Assembly: GCF_025499465.1 (NCBI RefSeq)
Contig: NZ_JAIMCA010000001.1
Location: forward strand, 620,001 to 684,000
Length of the DNA: 64,000 nucleotides
Direction: 5' to 3'
Origin: Allobosea sp. BH3
Lineage (GTDB): Bacteria; Pseudomonadota; Alphaproteobacteria; Rhizobiales; Beijerinckiaceae
Positions 8,864-18,015 of this stretch are shown here, one piece after another (the first letter of the stretch is position 1; each line of letters opens with the position of its first letter). Both the position numbers and the translations under genes were made by a program. The notes beneath the pieces were generated by a model. That model did not search any database. It was not told the DNA's origin and saw only the letters and a list, made by a program, of their open reading frames with translations.

Positions 8864-8943
8864 GTCATTCTCGGGCTCAGCCCGAGAACCGCAGGACCAG
8901 GGGGCTATGATTCAGAGATGCCCGGGTCAAGCCCGGGCATGAA
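8864..8943. repeat. bipartite palindromic repeat, copy 1
   Basis: It has two hairpins: TTCTCGGG-CTCAG-CCCGAGAA at 8868-8888 and GATGCCCGGGTCAAGCCCGGGCATGA at about 8917-8942, separated by about 28 bases. The outer left end is GTCAT, and the mirrored right end is degenerate. It lies between the MFS and thiolase genes, both read leftward. Confidence 0.8.
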
Positions 8944-8966
8944 GGGTACGCGCCGCTGCTAAGGGA

Positions 8967-10136
8967 TCACTTGATCCGTTCGAGCACCGAGACGTAGTTG
9001 GCGACCGCCGCCCCGCCCATGTTGAAGATGCCCCCGAGCCGCGGCTCCTTGAGCTGCATGCCTTCGGGCGCTTCGCCAGTGAGCTGCATGGCGCTGAGCA
9101 CATGCATCGACACGCCGGTCGCGCCGATCGGATGGCCCTTGGACTTCAGGCCGCCGGAGACGTTGACCGGCAGCTTGCCGTCCTTCTGCGTCCAGCCTTC
9201 CTTGATGGCCCGGGCGCCATCGCCTTCCTTGGTCAGGCCCATCGCCTCGTATTCGATCAGCTCGGCGATGGTGAAGCAGTCATGCGTCTCGACGAAGGAG
9301 AGGTCGTCCAGCGACACGCCGGCATCCGCGAGCGCCTTCTGCCAAGCGAGCGCGCCCCCCTCGAACTTCAGGATGTCGCGCTTCGACATCGGCAGGAAGT
9401 CCTGGACATGGGACATGCCGCGGAAGCCGACGGCACGGCGCATGGTCAGCGCCGTCGCCTCGTCGGCCAGCACGAGCGCCGCCGCGCCGTCCGAGACCAG
9501 CGAGCAGTCGGTCCGCTTCAGCGGGCCGGCGACATAGGGGTTCTTCTCGCTCTCCTCGCGACAGAAGGCATAGCCGAGATCCTTGCGCATCTGCGCATAG
9601 GGGTTCTCGACGCCGTTCTTGTGGTTCTTGGCCGCGATCATCGCCAGCGCGTCGGACTGGTCGCCATGGCGCTGGAAATAGCCGGCAGCGATCTTGCCGA
9701 ACACACCGGCGAAGCCGCCTTGGACATCGCTGTCCTCCGGCAGGTAGGAGGCCTTGAGCAGGTTCTTGCCGATCTCGGGGCCCGGCGTCTTGGTCATCTG
9801 CTCGACGCCGACGACGAGCACCACCTTGGCATCGCCGGCCCTGATCGCCCGGACACCCTGCTGCACGGCGGCCGAGCCGGTCGCGCAGGCGTTCTCGACC
9901 CGCGTCGCCGGCTTGAAGCGCAGCGCCGGATCGGCCTGGAGAACGAGGGAGGCGGTGAAGTCCTGCGCCGAGAAGCCGGCATTGAAATGCCCGAGCACGA
10001 TCTCGTCGACCTGGTCGGCGGTGATGCCGGCATCGACCAGCGCGTCGATCGCCACCCGCACGATCAGGCTCTCGACGGTCTCGGCATCCTGCTTGCCAAA
10101 CGGCGTATGGGCCCAGCCCACGATCGCAGCGCTCAT
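8967..10136 (-). CDS. thiolase family protein (acetyl-CoA acetyltransferase, SCP2-type)
   Basis: A 389-residue thiolase of the SCP2/SCPx-like group, which forms or cleaves the beta-keto bond of acyl-CoAs. The nucleophilic Cys84 is in ENACATGSAA. The C-terminal part has the catalytic His segment GLKSKGHPIGATG, and HDCFTIAE replaces the GHA-type motif of classical thiolases, as is usual for the SCP2 group. The sequence opens MSAAIVGWAHTPFGK. It stands alone here, so the chain length and physiological direction are not shown. Another acyl-CoA set (FadB-like, ECI2-like) is about 36 kb away in the window. Confidence 0.87.
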   Translation of the reverse strand: MSAAIVGWAHTPFGKQDAETVESLIVRVAIDALVDAGITADQVDEIVLGHFNAGFSAQDFTASLVLQADPALRFKPATRVENACATGSAAVQQGVRAIRAGDAKVVLVVGVEQMTKTPGPEIGKNLLKASYLPEDSDVQGGFAGVFGKIAAGYFQRHGDQSDALAMIAAKNHKNGVENPYAQMRKDLGYAFCREESEKNPYVAGPLKRTDCSLVSDGAAALVLADEATALTMRRAVGFRGMSHVQDFLPMSKRDILKFEGGALAWQKALADAGVSLDDLSFVETHDCFTIAELIEYEAMGLTKEGDGARAIKEGWTQKDGKLPVNVSGGLKSKGHPIGATGVSMHVLSAMQLTGEAPEGMQLKEPRLGGIFNMGGAAVANYVSVLERIK

Positions 10137-10302
10137 GACGGATTCTCCCTATGATGTGCAGTTACACGTTATCTTGGCACCCTGAGCCGGCCGGGCAAGC
10201 CCGTATCCATGCATGATGGCCGTGCGTGGATCGGCGGGTGGGGCTTTTCGTATGGACTAGAGCATTTCTGACCGGCTTCAAACGTCCTTGCGGCCCTCGC
10301 TC

Positions 10303-11310
10303 CTATTGCAATGCCAGAGACAGCAGCAGCCCGACCCCGCCAACGATCATCGCCATGCCGAGCATCTCGCGGCGGCTCGTTCCTTCGGCGAAGAGCTTGC
10401 GGGAAGCGATCTGCGCCAGCGGCACCTCGATCAGCGCCAATGTGCGGACATTGGCCGCCGTCGTCAGCGAGAAGCCGATGAACCAGCATTGCGAAGCGGC
10501 GGCGCCCAGGAAGCCGGCCGACAGCGAGCGGCGCCAGCTCTTCAGGCTCAGCAGCAGCGCCGGCCTGTTCGCGATGAGCATATAGGCCACGAGGATCGCC
10601 GTCTGCATCGCGAGCCCCAGAACCAGGGTAGTGGAGGCGCGGATCAGGAAGGAGCCCTCCGGCAGCGCCTGGATGCCGCCGCGGAAACCGATGGCCGAGA
10701 GCGCGAAGAAGGCGCCGGAGACGATACCGAGCACTGCCGGGCGCAGGCCCGCGCGCGTGATCTTCTCCCCCGGCTTCCACGACACCACGATCACGCCGGC
10801 CGTGGCGATGGCGATCGCCAGGAATTTGAGCGGGGTCAGCGCATCGCCGAGCAGCACCGCGCCGAACAGCGCCACCTGCACCGGCTCCGTCTTCGTATAG
10901 GCGGTCGTCACGGCGAAGGAGCGCTCGCGCATCGCGGCCAGCATCAGCGCCGTCGCGACGATCTGGGCCAGCGCGCCGCAGAGCGTATAGACGAGCGAAG
11001 CTGCGCCGATGGCGGGCGGCAAGGTCTGGAGACCGAGACAGGCGAGAGCGAGGAACAGCACCGCGAAGGGCAGGCCGAAAAGGAAGCGCACCTGGGTGGC
11101 ACCGACCACGCCGATGATGTCGGTGAGCGAGCGCTGCGCCAGATTGCGCGCAGTCTGCAGGAGCGACGCGCAGATCGTCGCCGGGATCCAGAGCAGGCCG
11201 AAAGCCACGGGGATAAAGCCTCGGAAGGAAGACACGGAAAGCAGGAACACCGTGCTTTTGGACCGGCGCAGGCTACTAGGCAAATCGCTCGGCTGGGGGT
11301 AGGTATGCAT
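10303..11310 (-). CDS. DMT/EamA family transporter
   Basis: A membrane protein of the drug/metabolite transporter superfamily with about ten hydrophobic segments and an internal repeat of two EamA halves. AYTKTEPVQVALFGAVLLGD ends the first half, and ALIEVPLAQIASRKLFAE is its counterpart in the second. The start is uncertain. The longest frame begins at 11310, but GTG codons at 11250 and 11208 would begin nearer to the first helix (AFGLLWIPATICASLL) and remove a polar leader. The substrate is unknown. It is divergent from the DD-carboxypeptidase. Confidence 0.8.
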   Translation of the reverse strand: MHTYPQPSDLPSSLRRSKSTVFLLSVSSFRGFIPVAFGLLWIPATICASLLQTARNLAQRSLTDIIGVVGATQVRFLFGLPFAVLFLALACLGLQTLPPAIGAASLVYTLCGALAQIVATALMLAAMRERSFAVTTAYTKTEPVQVALFGAVLLGDALTPLKFLAIAIATAGVIVVSWKPGEKITRAGLRPAVLGIVSGAFFALSAIGFRGGIQALPEGSFLIRASTTLVLGLAMQTAILVAYMLIANRPALLLSLKSWRRSLSAGFLGAAASQCWFIGFSLTTAANVRTLALIEVPLAQIASRKLFAEGTSRREMLGMAMIVGGVGLLLSLALQ

Positions 11311-11423
11311 TCATGGGCGGTCCTATTGGGCCTGCCGTCTCGAAAATGCCGCACGAATGCCGCACGCGTCGCCTTGAAATCCCGCGCCGTCGTCACCCGT
11401 CAAGACAGGTTCCAGACCGCTCC

Positions 11424-12965
11424 ATGATCGTTTCCCGCCTCGCCACAGCCCTCGCTTTCGGCGTTGTTCTCTCCGGCTCCGCTCTCGCCGGCACGAGCCT
11501 CGTCGTCGATGCCTCCAGCGGCGAGGTCATCTCCAGCGAAAACCCGACGCAGGCCTGGCGCCCGGCCTCGACGACGAAGATGATGACGATCTACGTCGCG
11601 CTGAAGGCCGTGCAGCAGGGCCGCCTCGGGCTCGAGACCGCGATCCCCGTCTCGAAGCTGGCTGCCAGCCAGCCGCGTGTGAAGGTCTATGCCCGCCCCG
11701 GGCAGGAGATCACGCTCGACAACGCTCTGCGCATCATGATGGTGAAATCGGCCAACGACATTTCCTATGTCGTGGCCGAGGGAGTCGGCGGCAATGTCGA
11801 GGCCTTCGTCGGCATGATGAATGCCGAGGCACAACGCCTCGGCATGCAGGACACCCGCTTCGTCAACCCGAATGGCTGGGACCATCCCGACCAGCAGACC
11901 AGCGCGCGGGACCTCGCCGTCCTCGCCATGGCCCTGATGCACGAATTTGGCCGCTATTCGGATTATTGGAACACCTCCGCCGTCCAGCTCGGCAAGCAGA
12001 CCATTCACAACACCAATGGACTTGTGGGCCGCTATCCCGGCATCGGCGGGATGAAGACCGGCTTCACCTGCGCCTCCGGCTTCAACGTCGTCGCGACGGC
12101 GAATCGCGGCGGTCGCACTCTGATTGCCGTGGTTCTCGGCTCCGTCTCCGGGACCGAGCGCACCGTCAAGGCCGCGCAGCTCCTCGATGACGGCTTTGGC
12201 CGCTGGGGCGGCTTCGGCGGCGGCAACGTCGCCTCGATGGGCCCGAGCGGCACCCGCGCCCCCAATGTCTGCGACGATGTCCGTAATCGCGGCGGCGGAG
12301 CGCCCCTGGCCGACGACGCCGATGTTTCGGGGCCGATCGCATCGGCCGCTGCCGACGCAGGCAATGCCCCCGACGGCGGCCGTTTCCCCACCTTCACGAC
12401 CCAGTCGGCCTCGCCGGTCGCCAGCCGCTCTGCGCGCGGGCGCGTCGTGCTCGGCCCCCGCGCCGAGACCATGCCTGTGCCCGTCGCCTTCGGGCGCACG
12501 GCCGGCTCGGCCTCCGCACCGATCGCCGCCAATGCGACGACGCGGCCGGACAGCCAGGTCGCGCGCGGCGGCGCTCCTCTGATCGACCCGGGCAAGCCCG
12601 TGACGGCCGGCCTGTTCGGCGCCGGAACGCAAGGCCTGTTCGGCGACCGGGCGGCCAACACAGGTGGCATCCCGCAGGGCACCACCGCCTTCGCTCCGTC
12701 GAATGGTTCGGGCCAGCAGCCCGCGCAGAACCTCGGTGGCGGCCCGCTGCCCCTGCAAGGCGCCGTCAAGCCGGGCGCGGCGAATGCGGCAAGCCTGCGG
12801 TCCACGACCAAGCCCCAGGCCGCAAAAGCCGTCCCCGCCAAGGCCAGACCGGCCAAAGCGAAACCTGCGGCCAAGCCCAAAGCGCCGGCACAGGCACGCA
12901 GCACCCCGCTGCCCACCCCCCGGCCGGCCGCCACCGCCAAGGCGAAGTCCGGCAACGACGCCTGA
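11424..12965 (+). CDS. D-alanyl-D-alanine carboxypeptidase (DacA-like, S11 family)
   Basis: A periplasmic penicillin-binding protein that removes the terminal D-Ala of peptidoglycan pentapeptides. A Sec signal peptide fills about residues 1-22 (ending GSALAG). The three penicillin-binding motifs are present: S49-T-T-K52, S109-A-N111 and K211-T-G213. The catalytic domain ends near residue 270. The last 200 or so residues are low complexity, rich in Gly, Ala and Pro, ending in a Lys/Ala/Pro repeat (KAKPAAKPKAPAQ). That is longer than E. coli DacA, and the C-terminal amphipathic anchor is not evident. ATG 11424 is used because the signal peptide begins there. Confidence 0.9.
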   Translation: MIVSRLATALAFGVVLSGSALAGTSLVVDASSGEVISSENPTQAWRPASTTKMMTIYVALKAVQQGRLGLETAIPVSKLAASQPRVKVYARPGQEITLDNALRIMMVKSANDISYVVAEGVGGNVEAFVGMMNAEAQRLGMQDTRFVNPNGWDHPDQQTSARDLAVLAMALMHEFGRYSDYWNTSAVQLGKQTIHNTNGLVGRYPGIGGMKTGFTCASGFNVVATANRGGRTLIAVVLGSVSGTERTVKAAQLLDDGFGRWGGFGGGNVASMGPSGTRAPNVCDDVRNRGGGAPLADDADVSGPIASAAADAGNAPDGGRFPTFTTQSASPVASRSARGRVVLGPRAETMPVPVAFGRTAGSASAPIAANATTRPDSQVARGGAPLIDPGKPVTAGLFGAGTQGLFGDRAANTGGIPQGTTAFAPSNGSGQQPAQNLGGGPLPLQGAVKPGAANAASLRSTTKPQAAKAVPAKARPAKAKPAAKPKAPAQARSTPLPTPRPAATAKAKSGNDA

Positions 12966-12988
12966 GAGCGGGATCGGGCGGTAAGCGC

Positions 12989-13870
12989 GTGAACGAACGC
13001 CACGGGTTGCTGCTGGCCCTCGCTTCGGCCGCCGCTTTCGGCACCAACATCGTCAGCGCCCAGATCGCCGCGCAGGTCGGGCTCAACGGCCCGCTGCTCG
13101 TCTTCTACCGTGTGCTGCTGATGCTCGCGCTGGTCGGCGGCGCTGCGCTCGTCTGGCGTAGCGCACTATGGCTCAGGCCGGGCGAATGGCCGCCGGTGCT
13201 GCGGTTCGGCATCGCGACGGCGCTGGTCGGCATCGCCTATCTCTCCTCGGTCGCCTTCATCCCGATCTCGGTCGCAGCCGTGGTGTTCTACACCTTTCCG
13301 GTCCTGATCGTGCTGTCCGAGCCGCTCGTCACCGGCACGCCGCTGCGGCCCGACAGGCTCGGCGTGGCGGTTCTCGCCTTCGCCGGCGTTGCGATGGTGG
13401 TGGGGCCCGATCTGCACGGGCTCGATCCGCGTGGTCTCGTCCTGGCGATCGTCGCGAGCCTCTGCGCCGTCGTGCAGTTCTTCGCGGCCGCGCATTGCGC
13501 CCGCATCCCGACCCTGCCGAAGCTGTTCTGGTCGCATGTCGTCATCCTGCCGGTGGCGCTCGCGATCATGCTGGCAACCGGCGGCTTCCAGTCCCCGCAA
13601 ACCTTCCTGCTGGCGCCCATCGCGGTCGCCATCACCTATGGCGGCTATATCGTCGGCTTCCTGTTCCAGCTCCTGGCGCTGGCACGCATCGCGCCCGGCC
13701 CGGCCGGCCTCGCCTTCTGCGCCGAGCCCGTCTTCGCCGTGGCGCTGGCCGCCATCGTGCTCGGCGAGCGGCTGGGCACGCTGCAATATGCCGGCGGCGC
13801 ACTTGTCATTGCCGCCCTCATCGCCAATGTAATACTAGAACAATCGAGGCGGCGCGCCGTGCCGGCCTAA
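12989..13870 (+). CDS. EamA/DMT family permease
   Basis: A 293-residue inner-membrane protein with about ten hydrophobic segments and two EamA repeats. The first repeat opens LLLALASAAAFGTNIVSAQ, and the second ends LGERLGTLQYAGGALVIAA. The start is GTG 12989. It lies 23 bases after the DD-carboxypeptidase and 13 bases before the COG0523 GTPase, so the three may be co-transcribed. The pairing with a metal-chaperone GTPase is suggestive, but this family more often moves organic metabolites, so the substrate is left open. Confidence 0.85.
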   Translation: MNERHGLLLALASAAAFGTNIVSAQIAAQVGLNGPLLVFYRVLLMLALVGGAALVWRSALWLRPGEWPPVLRFGIATALVGIAYLSSVAFIPISVAAVVFYTFPVLIVLSEPLVTGTPLRPDRLGVAVLAFAGVAMVVGPDLHGLDPRGLVLAIVASLCAVVQFFAAAHCARIPTLPKLFWSHVVILPVALAIMLATGGFQSPQTFLLAPIAVAITYGGYIVGFLFQLLALARIAPGPAGLAFCAEPVFAVALAAIVLGERLGTLQYAGGALVIAALIANVILEQSRRRAVPA

Positions 13871-13883
13871 GGCTCGCAGTATC

Positions 13884-15032
13884 ATGACCGGCTCCTCCCC
13901 TGCCCGCCCCGCACCCGTCCCCCTGACACTGCTCACCGGCTTCCTCGGCGCCGGCAAGACTACCCTGCTCAACCGGCTGCTGAAGGACCCGGCGCTCGCC
14001 GAAACGGTGGTGCTCGTCAACGAGTTCGGCGATGTCGGGCTCGACCACCTGATGGTCGAGGGCGTCGAGGAGAACATGATCCTCCTCGAATCCGGCTGTC
14101 TCTGCTGCACCATCCGCGACGACCTCATCGTCACGCTCGAGGACCTGCTGCGCCGCCGCGACAATGGCCGCCTCAAAGCCTTCTCCCGCCTCGTCATCGA
14201 GACCACCGGCCTCGCCGACCCGGCCCCGATCCTCAACGTTCTGATCAACCACCCCTATCTCGCAATGCGCTTCCGGCTCGACGGTGTGGTCACGCTGGTC
14301 GATGCGGTCAACGGCATGGCGACGCTCGACGCCCATGAGGAAGCCCGCCGTCAGGTCGTCGCCGCCGACCGCCTCGTCCTGACCAAGACCGACCTCGCCA
14401 CGCCCGAAGCTGCCAAGGCGCTGCGCGAGCGCATCGCCGCGCTGAACCCCGGCACCAAGATCCTCGCGCCCGACGCGACCGCCGACGAACTTGTCGGGGC
14501 CGGGCTCTACGATCTGGCGAAGCGGCCGGAAGCCCTGCGGCACTGGCTCGGCGAGACGAGCCCGCACAGCCATCACCATGACCACGGCCATGACCATGGC
14601 CACGATCACCATCATCACGACGGGCACGGCCATCATCACCATGGCCACGCTCACGGGCAGGATGCGCACGACGTCAATCGCCACGACGAGTCGATCCGGG
14701 CCTTCGCCCTGACGGCCGACCGCCCGGTGGCGCAGGCGACCTTTGACCTGTTCTGGACGATGCTACGCTCGATCCACGGCCCGCGGCTGCTGCGTCTCAA
14801 GGGCCTCGTCGATCTTGCCGAGGAGCCGGGCCGGCCGCTGCTCGTCCACGCCGTCCAGCAGATCCTGCACCCGCCCATCCTGCTCGATGGCTGGCCGGAT
14901 GCGGACCGCCGCTCCCGCCTCGTCCTGATCGTCAAGGATGTCGAGGAGGCGACGGTGCAGCGGCTCTGGTCGGCCTTCCTCGGGCAGCAGCCTGCTCAGG
15001 CCGCAACCCAAGGGCGTCATGCTCGGGCCTGA
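13884..15032 (+). CDS. CobW/COG0523 family G3E GTPase with His-rich loop
   Basis: A metal-chaperone type GTPase. The Walker A motif is GFLGAGKT (residues 19-26). The metal-binding CXCC is C72-L-C74-C75, inside SGCLCC. ETTGLADP and the NKxD-like TKTD segment follow. A long His/Asp/Gly-rich loop at about 229-265 (HHHDHGHDHGHDHHHH) and a C-terminal CobW_C domain complete the protein. Zinc or cobalt delivery is the usual role of such proteins, but the target is not known. The last residues, GRHARA, are encoded inside an intergenic palindromic repeat, and the stop codon also lies in the repeat. No Zur-like operator was recognised upstream. Confidence 0.9.
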   Translation: MTGSSPARPAPVPLTLLTGFLGAGKTTLLNRLLKDPALAETVVLVNEFGDVGLDHLMVEGVEENMILLESGCLCCTIRDDLIVTLEDLLRRRDNGRLKAFSRLVIETTGLADPAPILNVLINHPYLAMRFRLDGVVTLVDAVNGMATLDAHEEARRQVVAADRLVLTKTDLATPEAAKALRERIAALNPGTKILAPDATADELVGAGLYDLAKRPEALRHWLGETSPHSHHHDHGHDHGHDHHHHDGHGHHHHGHAHGQDAHDVNRHDESIRAFALTADRPVAQATFDLFWTMLRSIHGPRLLRLKGLVDLAEEPGRPLLVHAVQQILHPPILLDGWPDADRRSRLVLIVKDVEEATVQRLWSAFLGQQPAQAATQGRHARA

Positions 15033-15107
15033 CCCGAGCATCTCAGGCTGAAAGAGGCGCCGTAGACTCCCGATCACGAGATTCTCGGGTCAAGCCCGAG
15101 AATGACG
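15016..15107. repeat. bipartite palindromic repeat, copy 2
   Basis: Two hairpins, ATGCTCGGGCCTGACCCGAGCAT and GATTCTCGGGTCAAGCCCGAGAAT, with outer ends GTCAT and ATGAC and a spacer of about 35 bases. It lies between the convergent COG0523 and acyl-CoA ligase genes and contributes the last codons and stop of the first. Confidence 0.85.
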
Positions 15108-15113
15108 ACAGGC

Positions 15114-16778
15114 TCATCCCTCCGCCCGCAGCAGGCGGCGGATGATCTTGCCGGTCGTGGTCATCGGGAGCTCATCGAGGAAAGCGATCTCGCGCGGATA
15201 TTCATGGGCCGAGAGCCGCGCCTGCACGAAGCCTTGCAGCTCGGAGACAAGCGCGGGCGATCCCTGACAGCCCGGCTTCAGCACGACGAAGGCCTTGACG
15301 ATCTCGGTGCGCAGCGCATCGGGCTTGCCGACCACGGCCGCCAGCGCCACGGCCGGATGCTTCAGCAGGCAATCCTCGATCTCGCCCGGCCCGATGCGAT
15401 AGCCCGAGGAGGTGATGACGTCGTCGTCGCGGCCGATGAAGCGGACATAGCCGTCATCGTCCTGCACGCCCTCGTCCCCGGTCGTCATCCAGTCGCCGAT
15501 GAACTTCGCCGCGGTCGCCGCCGGGTTGCGCCAATATTCCAGGAACATCACCGGGTCCGGCCGGCGTACCGCGATCTGCCCCTCCTCGCGCGGCTCGCAG
15601 ACCGTGCCGTCGGGGCGGATGATCGCGACCTCATGGCCCGGCACCGCCTTGCCGATGGCACCCGGCCGGCTGACGCCGAGCGCGGCGCTCGAGGCGAGCA
15701 CGAGGTTGCATTCGGTCTGGCCATAGGCCTCGTTGATCGTCAGCCCCAGCGCCTCCCGCCCCCAGGCCAGCGTCTCAGCGCCAAGCGCCTCGCCAGCCGC
15801 CGCGACGGTCCTGAGATCGAGGTCGTAGCGCCCGCGCGGACTACCGGCGCCGCGCAGCATCCTGAGCGCCGTCGGCGGCACGAAGGCGTTGCGGATACGC
15901 AGATCCTGCATCAGCCGATAGGCTTCGTCCGGCTCGAAGCGCGTCACCGGCCGCGCCACCACCGCCACGCCGAAATGCAGCGCCGGCAGCAGCATGTTGA
16001 GCAGCCCCCCGGCCCAGGCCCAGTCGGCCGGCGTCCAGGCGAGATCGCCCGGCTGCCGCATGAACTCATGCGGCATCTGCACGCCCGGCAGATGGCCGGG
16101 CAGGACGCGGTGGCCGTGCAGCGCGCCCTTCGGATTGCCCGTCGTGCCGGAGGTGTAGATCATCAGCGCCGGATCGTCCGGCCCGGTATCGACCAGCGTG
16201 AAATCCGGGCTGCCTGCCGCCAGCACGTCGTCCCAGCCCTCGGCGCTGCCGTCAGGGCCGTCGGTCGAGATCGCGAGAGCCAGTTCCGGCAGCGGCTCGG
16301 CGATCTGCCGCAGCTTGGCGAGCCCCGCCGCATTGGTGACGACGACCTTCGCGCCGGAATCGCCGAGCCGATAGGCCAGCGCATCGACGCCGAACAGCGC
16401 CGCCAGCGGCACCGCGATGGCACCGAGCTTATACGCAGCAAGATGCGCCGCCAGCACCGCCCGCCCTTGCGGCAGCAGGATCGCGACCCGGTCGCCGCGC
16501 TTCACGCCGCGGCGCCTGAGCGCATCGGCGAGGCGGTTCGAATGTTCCCGGAACCAGCCGAAGCTCACCGGCGTCACGCGCCAGTCGCTGGAGACCTCGA
16601 TGATGGCGGGCCGGTCAGGCTCGACCGCCGCCCAGCGGTCGCAGACATCCACGGCGATGTTGTAACGGTCGGGAATGCGCCAGCGAAAGGCCTCGCGCAG
16701 GCCGTCGTAATCGGTAAGGGCTGGCAGTTCCAAGATCGGGGTCCGGTGGAGGGCGCCGCAACATAGGCAGGCCTCCAC
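15114..16778 (-). CDS. AMP-dependent acyl-CoA synthetase
   Basis: An ANL-superfamily adenylate-forming enzyme that activates a carboxylic acid to its acyl-CoA. The P-loop is MIYTSGTTGNPKG, the second motif is NEAYGQTE, and MTTGDEG and GRDDDVITSSGYRIGP follow. The C-terminal catalytic lysine is in TTTGKIIRR. The closest style is medium-chain or aromatic acyl-CoA ligases, but the substrate cannot be read from the sequence. The start is uncertain: the longest frame begins with GTG 16778, while a TTG at 16733 would begin at MELPALTDYDGL, where family similarity seems to start. It lies 48 bases after an ABC-type binding protein gene on the same strand, suggesting that uptake and activation of one acid are coupled. 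Confidence 0.88.
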   Translation of the reverse strand: MEACLCCGALHRTPILELPALTDYDGLREAFRWRIPDRYNIAVDVCDRWAAVEPDRPAIIEVSSDWRVTPVSFGWFREHSNRLADALRRRGVKRGDRVAILLPQGRAVLAAHLAAYKLGAIAVPLAALFGVDALAYRLGDSGAKVVVTNAAGLAKLRQIAEPLPELALAISTDGPDGSAEGWDDVLAAGSPDFTLVDTGPDDPALMIYTSGTTGNPKGALHGHRVLPGHLPGVQMPHEFMRQPGDLAWTPADWAWAGGLLNMLLPALHFGVAVVARPVTRFEPDEAYRLMQDLRIRNAFVPPTALRMLRGAGSPRGRYDLDLRTVAAAGEALGAETLAWGREALGLTINEAYGQTECNLVLASSAALGVSRPGAIGKAVPGHEVAIIRPDGTVCEPREEGQIAVRRPDPVMFLEYWRNPAATAAKFIGDWMTTGDEGVQDDDGYVRFIGRDDDVITSSGYRIGPGEIEDCLLKHPAVALAAVVGKPDALRTEIVKAFVVLKPGCQGSPALVSELQGFVQARLSAHEYPREIAFLDELPMTTTGKIIRRLLRAEG

Positions 16779-16826
16779 CGGCTGTCATCCGCACTGGGCG
16801 CCGGTTCTCCCAGCGTCAGGATGCGC

Positions 16827-17885
16827 TCAGAACATGCGTTCGTCGGCCGGCGGCAGGAAGGCGTCGGTGAAGGCGTCGCCGGCGCGGGCCTTGTCGCGCA
16901 GCGGGCCGGCGAGCCCGATCTGGTCGAGCGCCAGCGCCCAGCGTGCCGGATCGATGCCGCCGAAGCCATGCGCCTTCACGAACGGCGTCAGCATGTTCTG
17001 CTCGATGGTCATGCTCAGCCGCTCGCGCACGGTCTCCGGCTGCGCCGCATCGTTGCGCTTGGCGACAAGTTGCGCCGCGAAGGTCGGGTTCGTCACCGCA
17101 TCCCGGACGCCGCGCAGCACTGCCCGCAGGAAGCCGCGCACGGCGTCGGGCCGCTCGGCGATCAGCTTCGGCGGCATGATCACCGCATTGCCGTAGAGCG
17201 CCAGCCCATGATCGGCCATCCACATCAGCACGATGTCCTCGACGGGAACACCACGCGCTTTGAGACTGACATAGGAGGAGGCGCCGGGGCCGAAGGCAGC
17301 GTCGATCTCGCCGGAAGCCAGCATCGGCTCGCGGACGGCCAGGCCGATCGTCTCGAAGCGGATCTTGCTCTCGTCGATCTTGTTGACGCTCCGGAAGATC
17401 GGCCATTGAGCGAAGCTGGCGTCGCCCGTCGGCGCGCCGAGCTTCTTGCCTTCCAGGCTCGCCGGCTCGTCCGTAATGCCGCGGCTCTTGCGGCCGACGA
17501 GGGCGAAGCTCGGCCGGTCATGCACGATCATCACCGCCTTGAGATCGGCGCCGGGGTTCTCGTCGCGGAAACGGATCAGCGTGTTGACGTCGCCGAAGCC
17601 GGCATCCTGCTGGCCTGCGGCGAGGCGCTGGATGATGCTGCGCGGGCCGGTCCCGGCCTCGATCGTGACGTCGAGCCCCTCGGCGCCGAAATAGCCCTTC
17701 TCCTGCGCGATCAGGAAGGGCGCGGAAGGCCCCTCGAAGCGCCCGTCCAGCGAGAAGCGGATCGCCGTGTTGCCCTGCGCCCGCGCGACGCCTGCCATCG
17801 CGCAGAACGCGGCTGCCCTTGCCGCAAGCCGCCCGAGCGCGCGCCTCGACGGGATCGTCGCGAAAAGGGGCGAAGCGAGGGGCAT
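16827..17885 (-). CDS. ABC transporter substrate-binding protein (NMT1/SsuA-like)
   Basis: A 352-residue periplasmic binding protein of the NitT/TauT/SsuA/THI5-like group. The N-terminal leader ends GVARAQG, a likely signal peptidase I site. The family block IRFSLDGRFEGPSAPFLIAQ then EKGYFGAEGLDVTIE follows, with GDVNTLIRF and GEIDAAFGPG later. No permease or ATPase gene is beside it, so it is an orphan binding protein that must use a distant permease. It is the upstream partner of the acyl-CoA ligase at 15114-16778. Confidence 0.85.
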   Translation of the reverse strand: MPLASPLFATIPSRRALGRLAARAAAFCAMAGVARAQGNTAIRFSLDGRFEGPSAPFLIAQEKGYFGAEGLDVTIEAGTGPRSIIQRLAAGQQDAGFGDVNTLIRFRDENPGADLKAVMIVHDRPSFALVGRKSRGITDEPASLEGKKLGAPTGDASFAQWPIFRSVNKIDESKIRFETIGLAVREPMLASGEIDAAFGPGASSYVSLKARGVPVEDIVLMWMADHGLALYGNAVIMPPKLIAERPDAVRGFLRAVLRGVRDAVTNPTFAAQLVAKRNDAAQPETVRERLSMTIEQNMLTPFVKAHGFGGIDPARWALALDQIGLAGPLRDKARAGDAFTDAFLPPADERMF

Positions 17886-18015
17886 GGCTGTCCTCCGGAG
17901 CCGTTCTGGCCGCGATGCGCTTGGGTCGGAGCCCTAACGCATCGTCCGTGCCTCACAACATGATAATATGTCGAACGCTGCGCCAGCATGACGCTACGGC
18001 GTCGTCATCAAGGCG

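Noticed and set aside
14570..14665. CAT/GAC-rich tandem repeat within the COG0523 gene as a possible microsatellite
   Set aside because: It encodes the His/Asp-rich metal-binding loop common to this family, so protein function explains it.
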